From positions 3,348,001-3,412,000 of the forward strand of contig NZ_CP036403.1 in NCBI RefSeq assembly GCF_004322775.1: a stretch of 64,000 nt of DNA. Direction: 5' to 3'. Every line of letters begins with the position of its first letter. The first letter of the stretch is position 1. This DNA is from Ornithinimicrobium sufpigmenti. GTDB lineage: Bacteria; Actinomycetota; Actinomycetes; Actinomycetales; Dermatophilaceae. Below are positions 53,584 through 62,363 of the stretch, piece after piece. The notes beneath the pieces are model-generated. The model did not search any database and was not told the origin of the DNA. It saw only the letters and a program-made list of their open reading frames with translations. Both the position numbers and the translations under genes were made by a program.

Positions 53584-55317
53584 GTGACGAGCGAAGAGCC
53601 CCTCATCCCGTTGACGGTGACGCCCGCCGGGTCGACCACCGAGCTGCTGGCGCAGGCTGCCCGACGCTGGCCGGAGCGGGTGGCGATCGACTTCCTGGGC
53701 GCGGAGCTGACCTACGCCGAGCTCGCCGCCCAGGTCGCGGCCGCGGCGCAGGTCCTGCGCGACCACGGTGTCGCGCCCGGCGACCGGGTGGGGGTCGTCC
53801 TGCCCAACAGCCCCCAGCACGTCGTCGCCTTCTATGCCATCACCTCGCTGGGCGCCACCGTCGCCGAGCACAACCCGCTCGCGGCACCGGAGGAGATCCG
53901 GGCCCAGCTGCGGATGCACGGCGCGAAGGTGGTGCTGGCCTGGGAGCACGCGCTGGCCGCGGTCCTGCCCGAGGGAACGGCCGCCGACCCCGACCGCACC
54001 GTGCTCGCCGTCGACCTCACCGCCGGTATGCCGCGCCGCACCCGGCTCCTGCTGCGCCTGCCGCTGAAGGCCGCGAAGGCCAAGCGAGCACAGCTCAGGG
54101 CCGCCGTCCCGGCGGGCGTGGGCTCCTGGGACCGTAGCGTCGCGGCGGCCGGTCGACAGCCGAAGGGGACACGGGACGGGGCGAAGGGGAAGGCGCCGTG
54201 GACGGCATACACGCCCTCCTCGGAGGACATGGCGGTGCTGCTGCCCACGGGCGGCACCACAGGCACCCCCAAGCTGGTGCCGCTGACCCAGGCCAACCTG
54301 ATGGCCAACGCAGCGCAGGGACGGCAGTGGGTGCCGCTCAAGGAGGGCGAGGAGACGTTCGGGGCGGTGCTGCCGTTCTTCCACGCCTTCGGGATGACGC
54401 TCTCGCTGACCTTCGCCGTCTCGATGGGCGCCACGCAGGTGGTGCTGCCCAACTTCGACGTCGACCTGGCGCTGGCCTCGATCCGGCGGCGGCCGTGGAC
54501 CTTCCTCGCCGGCGTTCCGCCGATGCTGGACCGCCTCGCGGCAGCCGCCACCACGGCGGACCCGACGCTGCTGCGGCCGTTGCGCCACGCGATCTCCGGT
54601 GCCATGTCGCTCGACCCGGCGATCGCCCGGCGCTGGGAGGAGGCGACGGGTGGCCTGGTCATCGAGGGCTACGGGATGACCGAGTCGTCCCCGGTCGCGC
54701 TCGGCAACCCGTTCGGCCCGGGGCGCCGCCCCGGCACGCTCGGCATCCCCTTCCCCGGGACCCGGATCCGCGTCGTCGACCCGGAGCTGGTCGAGAAGGA
54801 CGTAGAGGCCCCCGACGTCCCCGACGGCGAGGTGGGCGAGCTGCTGGTCCACGGGCCGCAGGTCTTCGGCGGCTACCTCGACGCCCCGGAGGAGACCGCC
54901 CAGGTGCTCCTGCCGGGCGGGTGGCTGCGCACCGGCGACCTGGTCCGGCGCGACCCGGACGACGGCTTCGTGGCTCTCGCCGACCGCCGCAAGGAGCTCA
55001 TCATCAGCGGCGGCTTCAACATCTACCCGACCCAGGTCGAGGACGCTGTCCGCGGCATGCCCGGCGTCGTCGACGTCGCCGTGGTCGGCCTGCCGGACAC
55101 CTCGCTCGGGGAGCGCGTCGTCGCCGCCCTGGTGCTGGAGCAGGGCGCCGCGGTGGACCTGACCGCCGTGCGTGAGTGGCTGCACGGGCGCGTCTCCCGG
55201 TATGCCGTGCCCCGCGCCGTACACCTGCTGGAGGACCTGCCCCGCAGCCAGCTCGGCAAGGTGCTGCGCCGGCGGGTGCGCGAGCGCCTCCTCACCGACG
55301 GGAACGACGAGGGTTGA
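53584..55317 (+). CDS. fadD: long-chain-fatty-acid--CoA ligase
   Basis: A 577-residue ANL-superfamily enzyme. The P-loop motif is LLPTGGTTGTPKLVPLT, then IEGYGMTESSPVALGNP (A5-like), GWLRTGDLVRRDPDDGF (A7/A8) and RRKELIISGGFNIYPTQVE (hinge), with the lid Lys near the C-terminus in RSQLGKVLRR. It activates fatty acids for breakdown or lipid synthesis. It starts with GTG directly behind a palindromic operator and has no ribosome site, indicating leaderless, regulator-controlled transcription. Chain length is inferred. Confidence 0.92.
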   Translation: MTSEEPLIPLTVTPAGSTTELLAQAARRWPERVAIDFLGAELTYAELAAQVAAAAQVLRDHGVAPGDRVGVVLPNSPQHVVAFYAITSLGATVAEHNPLAAPEEIRAQLRMHGAKVVLAWEHALAAVLPEGTAADPDRTVLAVDLTAGMPRRTRLLLRLPLKAAKAKRAQLRAAVPAGVGSWDRSVAAAGRQPKGTRDGAKGKAPWTAYTPSSEDMAVLLPTGGTTGTPKLVPLTQANLMANAAQGRQWVPLKEGEETFGAVLPFFHAFGMTLSLTFAVSMGATQVVLPNFDVDLALASIRRRPWTFLAGVPPMLDRLAAAATTADPTLLRPLRHAISGAMSLDPAIARRWEEATGGLVIEGYGMTESSPVALGNPFGPGRRPGTLGIPFPGTRIRVVDPELVEKDVEAPDVPDGEVGELLVHGPQVFGGYLDAPEETAQVLLPGGWLRTGDLVRRDPDDGFVALADRRKELIISGGFNIYPTQVEDAVRGMPGVVDVAVVGLPDTSLGERVVAALVLEQGAAVDLTAVREWLHGRVSRYAVPRAVHLLEDLPRSQLGKVLRRRVRERLLTDGNDEG

Positions 55318-55466
55318 GCACCTCGCCCGGTGGACGTCAGCGGCGGGCGACGACCAGCTGGAGCGGGTGACCGGTCCGGCGGCTCACCGGTCCGTCGGAC
55401 GCGGGCGGGGCACCAGCGGAGGTTGCAGCCGTTCCGTCGGACACGGAGCGGGCTACCGGCGGGCGC

Positions 55467-55955
55467 CTACCGTCGCGCGACGAGCGCGGTGGCGATCCCG
55501 GCGAGGCCCTCGACGCGGCCGATGAAGCCGAGGGCGTCGGTCGTCGCAGCGCTCACGGAGACGGCCGCGCCGCCGAGCGCCGCGGACATGGCGGCCTCCA
55601 TCTCGCCGCGGCGGGGGCCGATCTTGGGCCGAGGTGCGACCACCTGGACCGCGACGTTGCCGATCGTCCAGCCGTCGGACCCCAGGAGGCCCGCGACGTG
55701 CTGGAGCAGGCGGGCACCGGAGGCCCCCGCCAGCTCGGGCCGTCCGGTGCCGAAGACCGCGCCCAGGTCGCCCAGCCCGGCCGCCGAGAGCAGGGCGTTG
55801 CAGGCGGCGTGCGCGGCGACGTCGCCGTCGGAATGGCCCTCGATGCCGCGCTCCCCCGGCCACTGCAGGCAGCCGAGCCACAGGGGCCGGTCGGCGCCCA
55901 CGGGGGCCCAGGCGTGGACGTCGACGCCGATCCCGGTGCGGGGCAGAGCGGTCAT
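55467..55955 (-). CDS. ispF: 2-C-methyl-D-erythritol 2,4-cyclodiphosphate synthase
   Basis: A 162-residue enzyme of the MEP isoprenoid pathway. [10 protein letters not shown] gives the metal-binding D-x-[18 protein letters not shown] is the family signature, and [15 protein letters not shown] is near the C-terminus. The ATG overlaps the ispD stop by four bases, so the two successive pathway enzymes are coupled. In related actinobacteria cysS follows directly; here a convergent fadD and a 10-kb block intervene. Confidence 0.95.
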   Translation of the reverse strand: MTALPRTGIGVDVHAWAPVGADRPLWLGCLQWPGERGIEGHSDGDVAAHAACNALLSAAGLGDLGAVFGTGRPELAGASGARLLQHVAGLLGSDGWTIGNVAVQVVAPRPKIGPRRGEMEAAMSAALGGAAVSVSAATTDALGFIGRVEGLAGIATALVARR

Positions 55956-56809
55956 GACGGGACTCCCTCGTCGTGGGTTGCTGGTGAGGCGGCCTGGGCA
56001 CGCGTGCTCGGCGGACCTGGCGTGCCGGTCGCGCTCGTTCCGCTGCCTGGCGCGCCCTGCGCCAGCCAGCCCGCGGCCACCTCCAGGTCGTGGGGTGTGG
56101 TGATCTTCAGCGCCCGCGGCGACCCCTCGACCACGGTGACCTCGCCCCCGCACGCCTCGACCATGCCGCAGTCGTCGGTCGCCAGCGCGGCCCCGCCCGT
56201 CCCGCGGCGCGCGAGGTCCCCATGGGCCCGCTCCAGCGTCTGACGCAGAAAGCCTTGCGGGGTCTGCACCGCCCGCAGCGTGGACCGGTCGAGGGTGCTC
56301 ACGACCCTGAGCAGCCCGTCCGGGCCGGGCACGACCTGCTTGACCGTGTCGGTGACCGGCAGCGCCGGGGTCACGGCCGGATGACCCGCTCGCACGGCGT
56401 CCACCACCCGGTCGAAGACCTCGACGGGGGTCAGCGCCCTGGCCGCGTCGTGCACGAGGACCACGTCGATCCCCGGTGGCAGAGCAGCGAGGCCGGCCGC
56501 CACGGAGTCGGAGCGCTCCGCACCGCCCGGGACGACCTGGATCGCGGGCGCCGTCGTGTCCTGACCAAGGGCAGCACCGGCGGCCGTGATCGCGGAGGTG
56601 AGCTGCTGCCTACCCTCCGGGTCTGGCGGGGCGACGACCACCACCGACGTCAACGCCCTGCAGGCCAGGGCGGCGTGCAGGGCGTGGACGACGATCGGTG
56701 CCTCGTGCGGGCCGTGGCCGAGGGGCACGAGCGCCTTGGGCATGCCGGCACCCAGTCGGGTGCCCTGGCCCGCGGCGACGAGGACCAGCCCGACGCCCGA
56801 CGAAGACAT
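55952..56809 (-). CDS. ispD: 2-C-methyl-D-erythritol 4-phosphate cytidylyltransferase
   Basis: A 285-residue nucleotidyltransferase. The CTP-binding loop is [18 protein letters not shown], followed by [12 protein letters not shown] and [10 protein letters not shown]. It adds CMP to methylerythritol phosphate in the MEP pathway. A C-terminal Ser/Thr/Pro-rich tail of about 40 residues (after WLAQGAPG) extends beyond the usual domain. It lies 23 bases after carD on the same strand, the conserved carD-ispD-ispF order. Confidence 0.95.
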   Translation of the reverse strand: MSSSGVGLVLVAAGQGTRLGAGMPKALVPLGHGPHEAPIVVHALHAALACRALTSVVVVAPPDPEGRQQLTSAITAAGAALGQDTTAPAIQVVPGGAERSDSVAAGLAALPPGIDVVLVHDAARALTPVEVFDRVVDAVRAGHPAVTPALPVTDTVKQVVPGPDGLLRVVSTLDRSTLRAVQTPQGFLRQTLERAHGDLARRGTGGAALATDDCGMVEACGGEVTVVEGSPRALKITTPHDLEVAAGWLAQGAPGSGTSATGTPGPPSTRAQAASPATHDEGVPS

Positions 56810-56832
56810 GGCGGGCGGCGCCGGTTCTGTGC

Positions 56833-57315
56833 TCAGGAGGCGAGGACCTCGTCCAGGGTGGCCTCGGCGGTGTCCTCGTTGGTCTTCTCGGCGAGCGCGA
56901 GCTCGGAGACGAGGATCTGCCGCGCCTTGGACAGCAGGCGCTTCTCGCCCGTGGACAGACCACGGTCCTTGTCCCGGCGCCACAGGTCACGCACGACCTC
57001 GGCCACCTTGATCACATCGCCGGAGGCGAGCTTCTCCAGGTTGGCCTTGTAGCGGCGCGACCAGTTGGTCGGCTCCTCGGTGTGCTCGGCGCGCAGCACG
57101 GCGAAGACCTTGTCCAGGCCTTCCTTGCCGACGACGTCACGCACACCGACCAGGTCGCAGTTCTCAGCGGGCACCTCGATGGTGAGGTCTCCCTGAGCGA
57201 CCTTGAGCTTGAGGTAGAGCTTCTCCTCGCCCTTGATGGTCCGGGTCTTCATTTCTTCGATGAGAGCGGCCCCGTGGTGGGGGTACACAACCGTCTCTCC
57301 GACCTTGAACGTCAT
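56833..57315 (-). CDS. carD: CarD-family RNA-polymerase-binding regulator
   Basis: A 160-residue protein. The N-terminal Tudor-like RNA-polymerase-interacting domain reads [19 protein letters not shown], and the C-terminal helical DNA-binding domain includes [17 protein letters not shown] and [18 protein letters not shown]. In actinobacteria CarD stabilises open promoter complexes and controls rRNA transcription. AAAGGGG lies upstream of the ATG. It heads the ispD-ispF unit. Confidence 0.96.
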   Translation of the reverse strand: MTFKVGETVVYPHHGAALIEEMKTRTIKGEEKLYLKLKVAQGDLTIEVPAENCDLVGVRDVVGKEGLDKVFAVLRAEHTEEPTNWSRRYKANLEKLASGDVIKVAEVVRDLWRRDKDRGLSTGEKRLLSKARQILVSELALAEKTNEDTAEATLDEVLAS

Positions 57316-57559
57316 CTTGTCAATTGCCCCTTTCGCGGACCTTCAGTTTACCACGCGTGGCGCAGGTCACGGAATAACATGATTGGCATTTATGCAGGTC
57401 AGGGGCTTGACAAAGGCTTTCAGGTATGCCGCGCACCGTCCGGAGGAGCATATCCGCTCCGCACCCGGACCCCACCTCCCCGCAGGTCAGAGGGCTCGGC
57501 GACGGCGGCAGGCAGCCCGTGACGGGCCCGGGGCGGGCCTGCCGGGTAGGGTGTCCTCC

Positions 57560-58144
57560 GTGACGACTGCACCTGCCTTCCGCGCCCGCCGCCGTGCCGC
57601 TGTGCTCACCGCCGCCTTTGCCGCACTCGCGCTGTCCGGCTGCTCGCTGACCTCCCCCACCACGAGCATGATCCGCTACTCCCCGGCCGACGGGGTGGAG
57701 ATCGACGGGCAGTCCGTGGACGTGCGCAACCTGCTCGTGGTCAGCCACGGTGAAGGCGCGCCCGGCGTCGTCGTCGGCTCGGTGTCCAACCGCACCTCGG
57801 AGCCGGTGACCGTCACGGTCAGCGCCGCGGGCAACGACCTCAGCCCGCAGGTGGAGGTGGGCCCGGGCGGCGTGGTCCGCCTGGACGGCTACCCGTCCGA
57901 TGGTCCCGGGGAGCCCGTCACCATCCCCTCCGTGGACGGTCCCTCCGGCCAGGGCATGGAGATCCGGATCGTCACCGACGAGGAGACGCTGACCGCCCAC
58001 GCGCCGGTGCTGCTGCCGCAGGGCCCGTACGAAGAGTTCGCCGACCTGGCGGGCGGGCCGGTGGAGCCCCGGCCGGCGGCCGAGGACCACGACGGAGCGG
58101 CCGAGGACGAGGACCACTCCACCCCCGCCGACGGCGACCGCTGA
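57560..58144 (+). CDS. LpqE-like lipoprotein
   Basis: A 194-residue lipoprotein. The signal AAVLTAAFAALALSGC ends at the lipidated Cys (about residue 28). The mature domain (MIRYSPADGVEIDGQSVDVR, LLVVSHGEGAPGVVVGSVSN) is an Ig-like beta fold as in mycobacterial LpqE, whose gene also lies next to carD. An acidic C-terminal tail (EDHDGAAEDEDHS) follows. The role is unknown. TAGGGT at 57547-57552 lies seven bases before GTG 57560, so leaderless expression is likely; the frame is open further upstream. Confidence 0.82.
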   Translation: MTTAPAFRARRRAAVLTAAFAALALSGCSLTSPTTSMIRYSPADGVEIDGQSVDVRNLLVVSHGEGAPGVVVGSVSNRTSEPVTVTVSAAGNDLSPQVEVGPGGVVRLDGYPSDGPGEPVTIPSVDGPSGQGMEIRIVTDEETLTAHAPVLLPQGPYEEFADLAGGPVEPRPAAEDHDGAAEDEDHSTPADGDR

Positions 58145-58147
58145 GGA

Positions 58148-58852
58148 TCAGCCGCTGGAGCGCGGCACGTCGCTGAGGAAGTGCTCGTGCGCGCCGGGCA
58201 GCTGCTCGTCCGCCCATACCCCCGTCACCAGGTAGACCACGCGCAGCGCGACCGAGACCGCGTGGTCGGCGAACCGCTCGTAGTAGCGGGACAGCAGGGT
58301 CGCATCGACGGTCGCCTGCGCGGACATCGACGTCGCGGGGTCGAGCAGGATCCGGAACACCTCGCGGTGCAACCGGTCCATCGTGTCGTCCGCGCCCATC
58401 AGCTCGGCCGCACCGTGCGCATCGCTGGCCGCCACGATCTCCCCGGCCCGGCGCACCATCTGTATCGCTGTGGTCGACATCTCCTCGAAGATCGGGCGCA
58501 GCTGCTCGTCCAGGGCCGGCGAGGGGTAGCGCAGCCGGGCCAGCTTGGCCACGTGCCGCGCCAGGTCCCCCGCGCGCTCCAGGTCCGAGCTCATCCGCAG
58601 GGTGGTGACCATCTGTCGCAGGTCGGTGGCGACGGGCTGCTGCCGGGCCAGCATGTCGATGGCGCGGTTGTCGACGTCGCGGCGCACGGCGTCCAGGTAG
58701 GCGTCGTCGGAGATGACCTCCTGGGCCAGGTCGAGGTCAGCGTCCATGAGCGAGCGGGTCGCCCGCTCCAGCGCGGTGGCCGCCAGGCCACTCATCTGCA
58801 CCAGCTGCTCATTGATGTGACCGAGCTCTTCCTGGTAATGACTACGCAACAC
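58148..58852 (-). CDS. phoU: phosphate signalling protein PhoU
   Basis: A 234-residue all-helical protein of two PhoU repeats: LRSHYQEELGHINEQLVQM and later DATLLSRYYERFADHAVSVA, which carries the E/D-x4-D-H metal-site pattern. It links phosphate import to the sensor kinase; here it is divergent from senX3, the phosphate sensor. GTG at 58852 and TTG at 58849 are both possible starts. A strong palindrome lies just upstream. Confidence 0.93.
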   Translation of the reverse strand: MLRSHYQEELGHINEQLVQMSGLAATALERATRSLMDADLDLAQEVISDDAYLDAVRRDVDNRAIDMLARQQPVATDLRQMVTTLRMSSDLERAGDLARHVAKLARLRYPSPALDEQLRPIFEEMSTTAIQMVRRAGEIVAASDAHGAAELMGADDTMDRLHREVFRILLDPATSMSAQATVDATLLSRYYERFADHAVSVALRVVYLVTGVWADEQLPGAHEHFLSDVPRSSG

Positions 58853-58874
58853 GCCTGCTTGCCCTCCTGCGTTC

Positions 58875-58903
58875 GATCTAGGTCGACCGGGTCGGTCTAG
58901 ATC
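58875..58903. promoter_or_regulatory. palindrome in the phoU-senX3 intergenic region
   Basis: GATCTAGGTCGAC and GTCGGTCTAGATC form 13-base arms with two mismatches around CGG, about 25 bases upstream of phoU. It could be an operator or part of the phoU promoter control. It does not resemble a Pho box. Confidence 0.45.
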
Positions 58904-59108
58904 GGGTTGGTCGATGTTTTGCCCAGGTCCGTCGACGGATGCCGATGTCCGTCGAGCTGGGGTCGCGTCCGAGACTCAGGACGCCAGTCTCGAAGGTTCC
59001 CACGTTCTCATGAACGCCTGACGACGGTGGAGTGAACTTCAACCCCCGCATGCCGCACCTGACGTCCACCTGCGGGGACCGGGTCCTCCAGCGTCCTAGG
59101 CTGTCCCC

Positions 59109-60359
59109 GTGACCCCCTTCGCTGCGGGTCTCCTGGGTGCCGTCCTGGGAGCCCTTGTGACCGGCCTGGTGTGGTGGCTGTCCCACCGCCTCGGTTCTAC
59201 GGTCATGTCCGAGGCCGTGACGGAGGCGGACGACCCCGACCCCGGGTCCCGCGTGCCCGAGGGGGTCCAGGACGTGCTCACCGTGCTGCGGTCCGGCGGG
59301 GTGGTCCTGGACGCGGAAGGGCGGGTGCAGACCGCCAGCGCCAATGCCCTGGCGTACGGCCTGGTCCGCCGCGACCGGCTGGCGCACGAGCAGCTGCGCC
59401 GGCTCGCGGCGCAGACCCTGCGCGACCGCGCGATCCGTGAGGCGGAGTTCGAGCTGCCGCTCAGCCCGATCGCGGGAGGGCGCATCCTGCTCGCCGTCCG
59501 GGTCGCCCCCCTGGCCCAGGAGCATGTCCTGCTCCTGGTCGAGGACCGTACCCAGGCACGGCGGGTCGAGGAGGTCCGCCGCGACTTCGTGGTCAACGTC
59601 AGCCACGAGCTCAAGACCCCCGTCGGCGGCCTGCAGCTGCTGGCCGAGGCCGTGCAGGACGCCGCGGACGACCCGAAGGCCGTGGCCAGGTTCGCCGCCC
59701 GGATGACCACCGAGACCGAGCGGCTGACCCGCCTGGTCAGCGAGATCATCGACCTCTCCCGCCTGCAGACCACCGACCCGCTGGCGGACATGGTCATCGT
59801 CGACGTGGCCGCCTGCGCCGCCGAGGCGGTCGAGCACACCCGGCTGGTGGCCGGCCTGCGCGAGGTGGTCGCCACCCCCACCGGCCACCCGTCCCAGCTA
59901 CGGATCTACGGCGACCCGGAGCTGGTCACCACCGCCATCCGCAACCTCGTCACCAACGCCATCAACTACTCCGAGGACGGCACGAAGGTCGGCGTGGTGA
60001 CCCGGCGCGTGAACGACGTGGTGGAGGTCTCGGTCTCCGACCAGGGACGGGGCATCTCCGCGGAGGACCAGGAACGCGTCTTCGAGCGCTTCTACCGGGT
60101 CGACGCCGCCCGCTCCCGCCTCACCGGCGGGACCGGGCTGGGCCTGTCCATCGTCAAGCACATCTGCGCCAACCACGGCGGGGAGGTCACGGTCTGGAGC
60201 CAGGAGGGCCAGGGCTCGACCTTCACCCTCCGCCTGCCTGCGGTCACCGACGACGACCGACCGGTCGGCTCCCCCGCCGACCGGGGCCGGCACCTGACCC
60301 TCGCCCCCGACGTCTCCACCGAACCCCTGACGCTGCACGACAGCCTGCCCGAGAGGTGA
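59109..60359 (+). CDS. senX3: two-component sensor histidine kinase SenX3
   Basis: A 416-residue kinase. One N-terminal membrane helix (LLGAVLGALVTGLVWWLS) leads to a PAS-like domain (about 50-150). The dimerisation domain has phospho-accepting H166 in VNVSHELKTPVGGL, and the catalytic domain has N, G1 and G2 boxes (NLVTNAINYS, VSDQGRGI, GTGLGLSIV). It phosphorylates RegX3 encoded four bases downstream, controlling phosphate-starvation genes. TAGGCT at 59097-59102 is six bases before the GTG, so the mRNA is probably leaderless. Confidence 0.95.
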   Translation: MTPFAAGLLGAVLGALVTGLVWWLSHRLGSTVMSEAVTEADDPDPGSRVPEGVQDVLTVLRSGGVVLDAEGRVQTASANALAYGLVRRDRLAHEQLRRLAAQTLRDRAIREAEFELPLSPIAGGRILLAVRVAPLAQEHVLLLVEDRTQARRVEEVRRDFVVNVSHELKTPVGGLQLLAEAVQDAADDPKAVARFAARMTTETERLTRLVSEIIDLSRLQTTDPLADMVIVDVAACAAEAVEHTRLVAGLREVVATPTGHPSQLRIYGDPELVTTAIRNLVTNAINYSEDGTKVGVVTRRVNDVVEVSVSDQGRGISAEDQERVFERFYRVDAARSRLTGGTGLGLSIVKHICANHGGEVTVWSQEGQGSTFTLRLPAVTDDDRPVGSPADRGRHLTLAPDVSTEPLTLHDSLPER

Positions 60360-60363
60360 GCCC

Positions 60364-61050
60364 ATGACCCGCATCCTGGTCGTCGAGGACGAGGAGTCCT
60401 TCTCCGACCCGTTGTCCTACCTGCTCGAGAAGGAGGGGTATGACGTCGCCGTCACCGGTACCGGGCCGGACGCGCTCGCCGAGTTCGACCGCAACGGCGC
60501 CGACCTGGTCCTGCTGGACCTGATGCTGCCCGGCCTGTCGGGCGTCGACGTGTGCCGCGCCCTGCGTCAGCGCTCCAACGTCCCGGTGATCATGCTGACC
60601 GCCAAGGACTCCGAGGTCGACAAGGTGGTGGGGCTGGAGATCGGCGCGGACGACTACGTCACCAAGCCGTACTCCGGGCGCGAGCTGCTGGCCCGGATCA
60701 AGGCGGTGCTGCGCCGGCTGGCCGAGCCCGAGGAGCTGCTGCCCTCCACGATCGAGTCCGGGCCGGTGCGCATGGACGTCGAACGGCATACCGTCCAGGT
60801 GGACGGCGAGCCGGTCACCCTGCCGCTGAAGGAGTTCGAGCTGCTGGAGATGCTGCTGCGCAACACCGGCCGGGTGCTCACCCGCGGCCAGCTCATCGAC
60901 CGTGTCTGGGGCAGCGACTACGTCGGCGACACCAAGACCCTGGACGTGCACATCAAGCGGCTGCGCGCCAAGGTCGAGCCGCACCCGTCCAAGCCGCAGC
61001 ACATCATCACCGTGCGCGGCCTGGGGTACAAGTTCGAAGCAGGGAGCTGA
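60364..61050 (+). CDS. regX3: two-component response regulator RegX3
   Basis: A 228-residue OmpR/PhoB-type regulator. The receiver has the acidic pocket in VVEDEE, phospho-acceptor D52 in LLDLMLPG and K in VTKPYS. The C-terminal winged helix includes LPLKEFELLEMLLRN and VHIKRLRAKVEP. It is phosphorylated by SenX3. GAGAGGTGAGCCC between the genes supplies the ribosome site. It ends only five bases before the convergent gpm gene. Confidence 0.96.
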   Translation: MTRILVVEDEESFSDPLSYLLEKEGYDVAVTGTGPDALAEFDRNGADLVLLDLMLPGLSGVDVCRALRQRSNVPVIMLTAKDSEVDKVVGLEIGADDYVTKPYSGRELLARIKAVLRRLAEPEELLPSTIESGPVRMDVERHTVQVDGEPVTLPLKEFELLEMLLRNTGRVLTRGQLIDRVWGSDYVGDTKTLDVHIKRLRAKVEPHPSKPQHIITVRGLGYKFEAGS

Positions 61051-61055
61051 ACCGC

Positions 61056-61811
61056 CTACTTCTTGCCCTGGTTGGCCACCTGCTGGATCGCCTCGGCGGC
61101 GGCCTCGGGGTCGAGGTAGCGACCGCCGCGCGCGACGGGGCGCAGGTCGGCGTCGAGCTCGTAGAGCAGCGGGATGCCGGTGGGGATGTTCAGTCCGACG
61201 ATGTCCTCGTCGCTGACGTCGTCCAGGTGCTTGACCAGGGCCCGCAGGCTGTTGCCGTGGGCGGTGACCAGCACCGTGCGGCCCGCCTTGAGGTCGGCCA
61301 CGATCTCGCCGTCCCAGTAGGGCAGCATGCGGGCGATGACGTCCTTGAGGCACTCGGTGCGGGGCAGGTCCTCGCCGAGGTCGGCGTAGCGGGGGTCGCC
61401 CGCCTCGGAGTACTCGTTGTCGTCCTCGATCGGCGGCGGCGGGGTGTCGAAGGAGCGGCGCCACAGCATGAACTGCTCCTCGCCGTACTTGTCCCGCGTC
61501 TCGGCCTTGTCCAGACCCTGCAGGGCGCCGTAGTGCCGCTCGTTGAGCCGCCAGGAGCGCCGGACGGGGATCCAGTGCCGGTCCGCCACGTCCAGCGCGG
61601 TGTTCGCGGTGGTGATCGCGCGCCGCAGCAGGGAGGTGTGCAGCACGTCCGGGGCCAGGCCCTCCTGCGTCAGCAGCTCGCCGGCCCGCCGGGCCTCGGC
61701 GTGGCCCCGCTCGGTGAGGTCGACGTCGACCCATCCGGTGAACAGGTTCTTCTGGTTCCACTCGCTCTCGCCGTGGCGGAGCAGGATGAGGGTGTAGGCA
61801 GCCGTGCTCAT
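61056..61811 (-). CDS. gpmA: 2,3-bisphosphoglycerate-dependent phosphoglycerate mutase
   Basis: A 251-residue enzyme of glycolysis interconverting 3- and 2-phosphoglycerate. The phospho-histidine motif is [18 protein letters not shown] (H13), and [18 protein letters not shown] and [15 protein letters not shown] supply the remaining active site. The gpm-YbjN-like-mshA gene order next to senX3-regX3 matches mycobacteria, supporting the assignment. Confidence 0.96.
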   Translation of the reverse strand: MSTAAYTLILLRHGESEWNQKNLFTGWVDVDLTERGHAEARRAGELLTQEGLAPDVLHTSLLRRAITTANTALDVADRHWIPVRRSWRLNERHYGALQGLDKAETRDKYGEEQFMLWRRSFDTPPPPIEDDNEYSEAGDPRYADLGEDLPRTECLKDVIARMLPYWDGEIVADLKAGRTVLVTAHGNSLRALVKHLDDVSDEDIVGLNIPTGIPLLYELDADLRPVARGGRYLDPEAAAEAIQQVANQGKK

Positions 61812-61820
61812 GGCTGCACA

Positions 61821-62363
61821 CTATCGGGTGGCCTGGCCGGCGCCGGTCCCCTCCAGCTCGGCCCGGAAGGCCTCGAGGTTGGCGGTGGACTCGCCCCGGT
61901 CGACCCGCCAGGCCCACTCGCGCCGGATCGAGGTCCAGAAGCCCAGGCGCAGCAGGTCGTTGAACGGCTCGTCGCAGGCCGTGAGCACTCCACCGAGCAG
62001 CTCGTCGAGGCTCTCCTCGTCCAGCCCCGCCAACGGGACGCGCCCGGTGAGGTAGACGTCGCCGCTGGCGTCGACGGCATACCCCAGCCCTGGCAGCCGC
62101 AGGGCCCGCCGCAGCAGGTAGCGGTAGAACGCCTCGTGGTTCTCGTCCGGGTTGCGGATGACGAAGGCGCGCAGCTCCAGCGCCCGCTCCCCCAGCAGCA
62201 GCGAGACCACCGTGCGCAGCTTGCGCTCCCCCGGCAGCGTCGCCACCGTCTCCCGCTTCCGCGCGCCCTGCTCCCAGGGCACCTCGAGCGCGTCCAGGTG
62301 CTCGCGCAGTCGGGTCAGGTATGCGGTGTCTGTGCTCATCGGCCTGCTCATCGGTCTGCTCAT
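61821..62363 (-). CDS. YbjN-domain protein
   Basis: A 180-residue protein with the YbjN fold: REHLDALEVPWEQGARKRET, then VSLLLGERALELRAFVIRNP and YRYLLRRALRLPGLGYAVD. The family is helper- or chaperone-like and occurs beside mshA in actinobacteria, with no known reaction. The start is ambiguous: three ATGs lie in a short repeat (MSRPMSRPMSTD), and the first overlaps the mshA stop by four bases. Confidence 0.88.
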   Translation of the reverse strand: MSRPMSRPMSTDTAYLTRLREHLDALEVPWEQGARKRETVATLPGERKLRTVVSLLLGERALELRAFVIRNPDENHEAFYRYLLRRALRLPGLGYAVDASGDVYLTGRVPLAGLDEESLDELLGGVLTACDEPFNDLLRLGFWTSIRREWAWRVDRGESTANLEAFRAELEGTGAGQATR

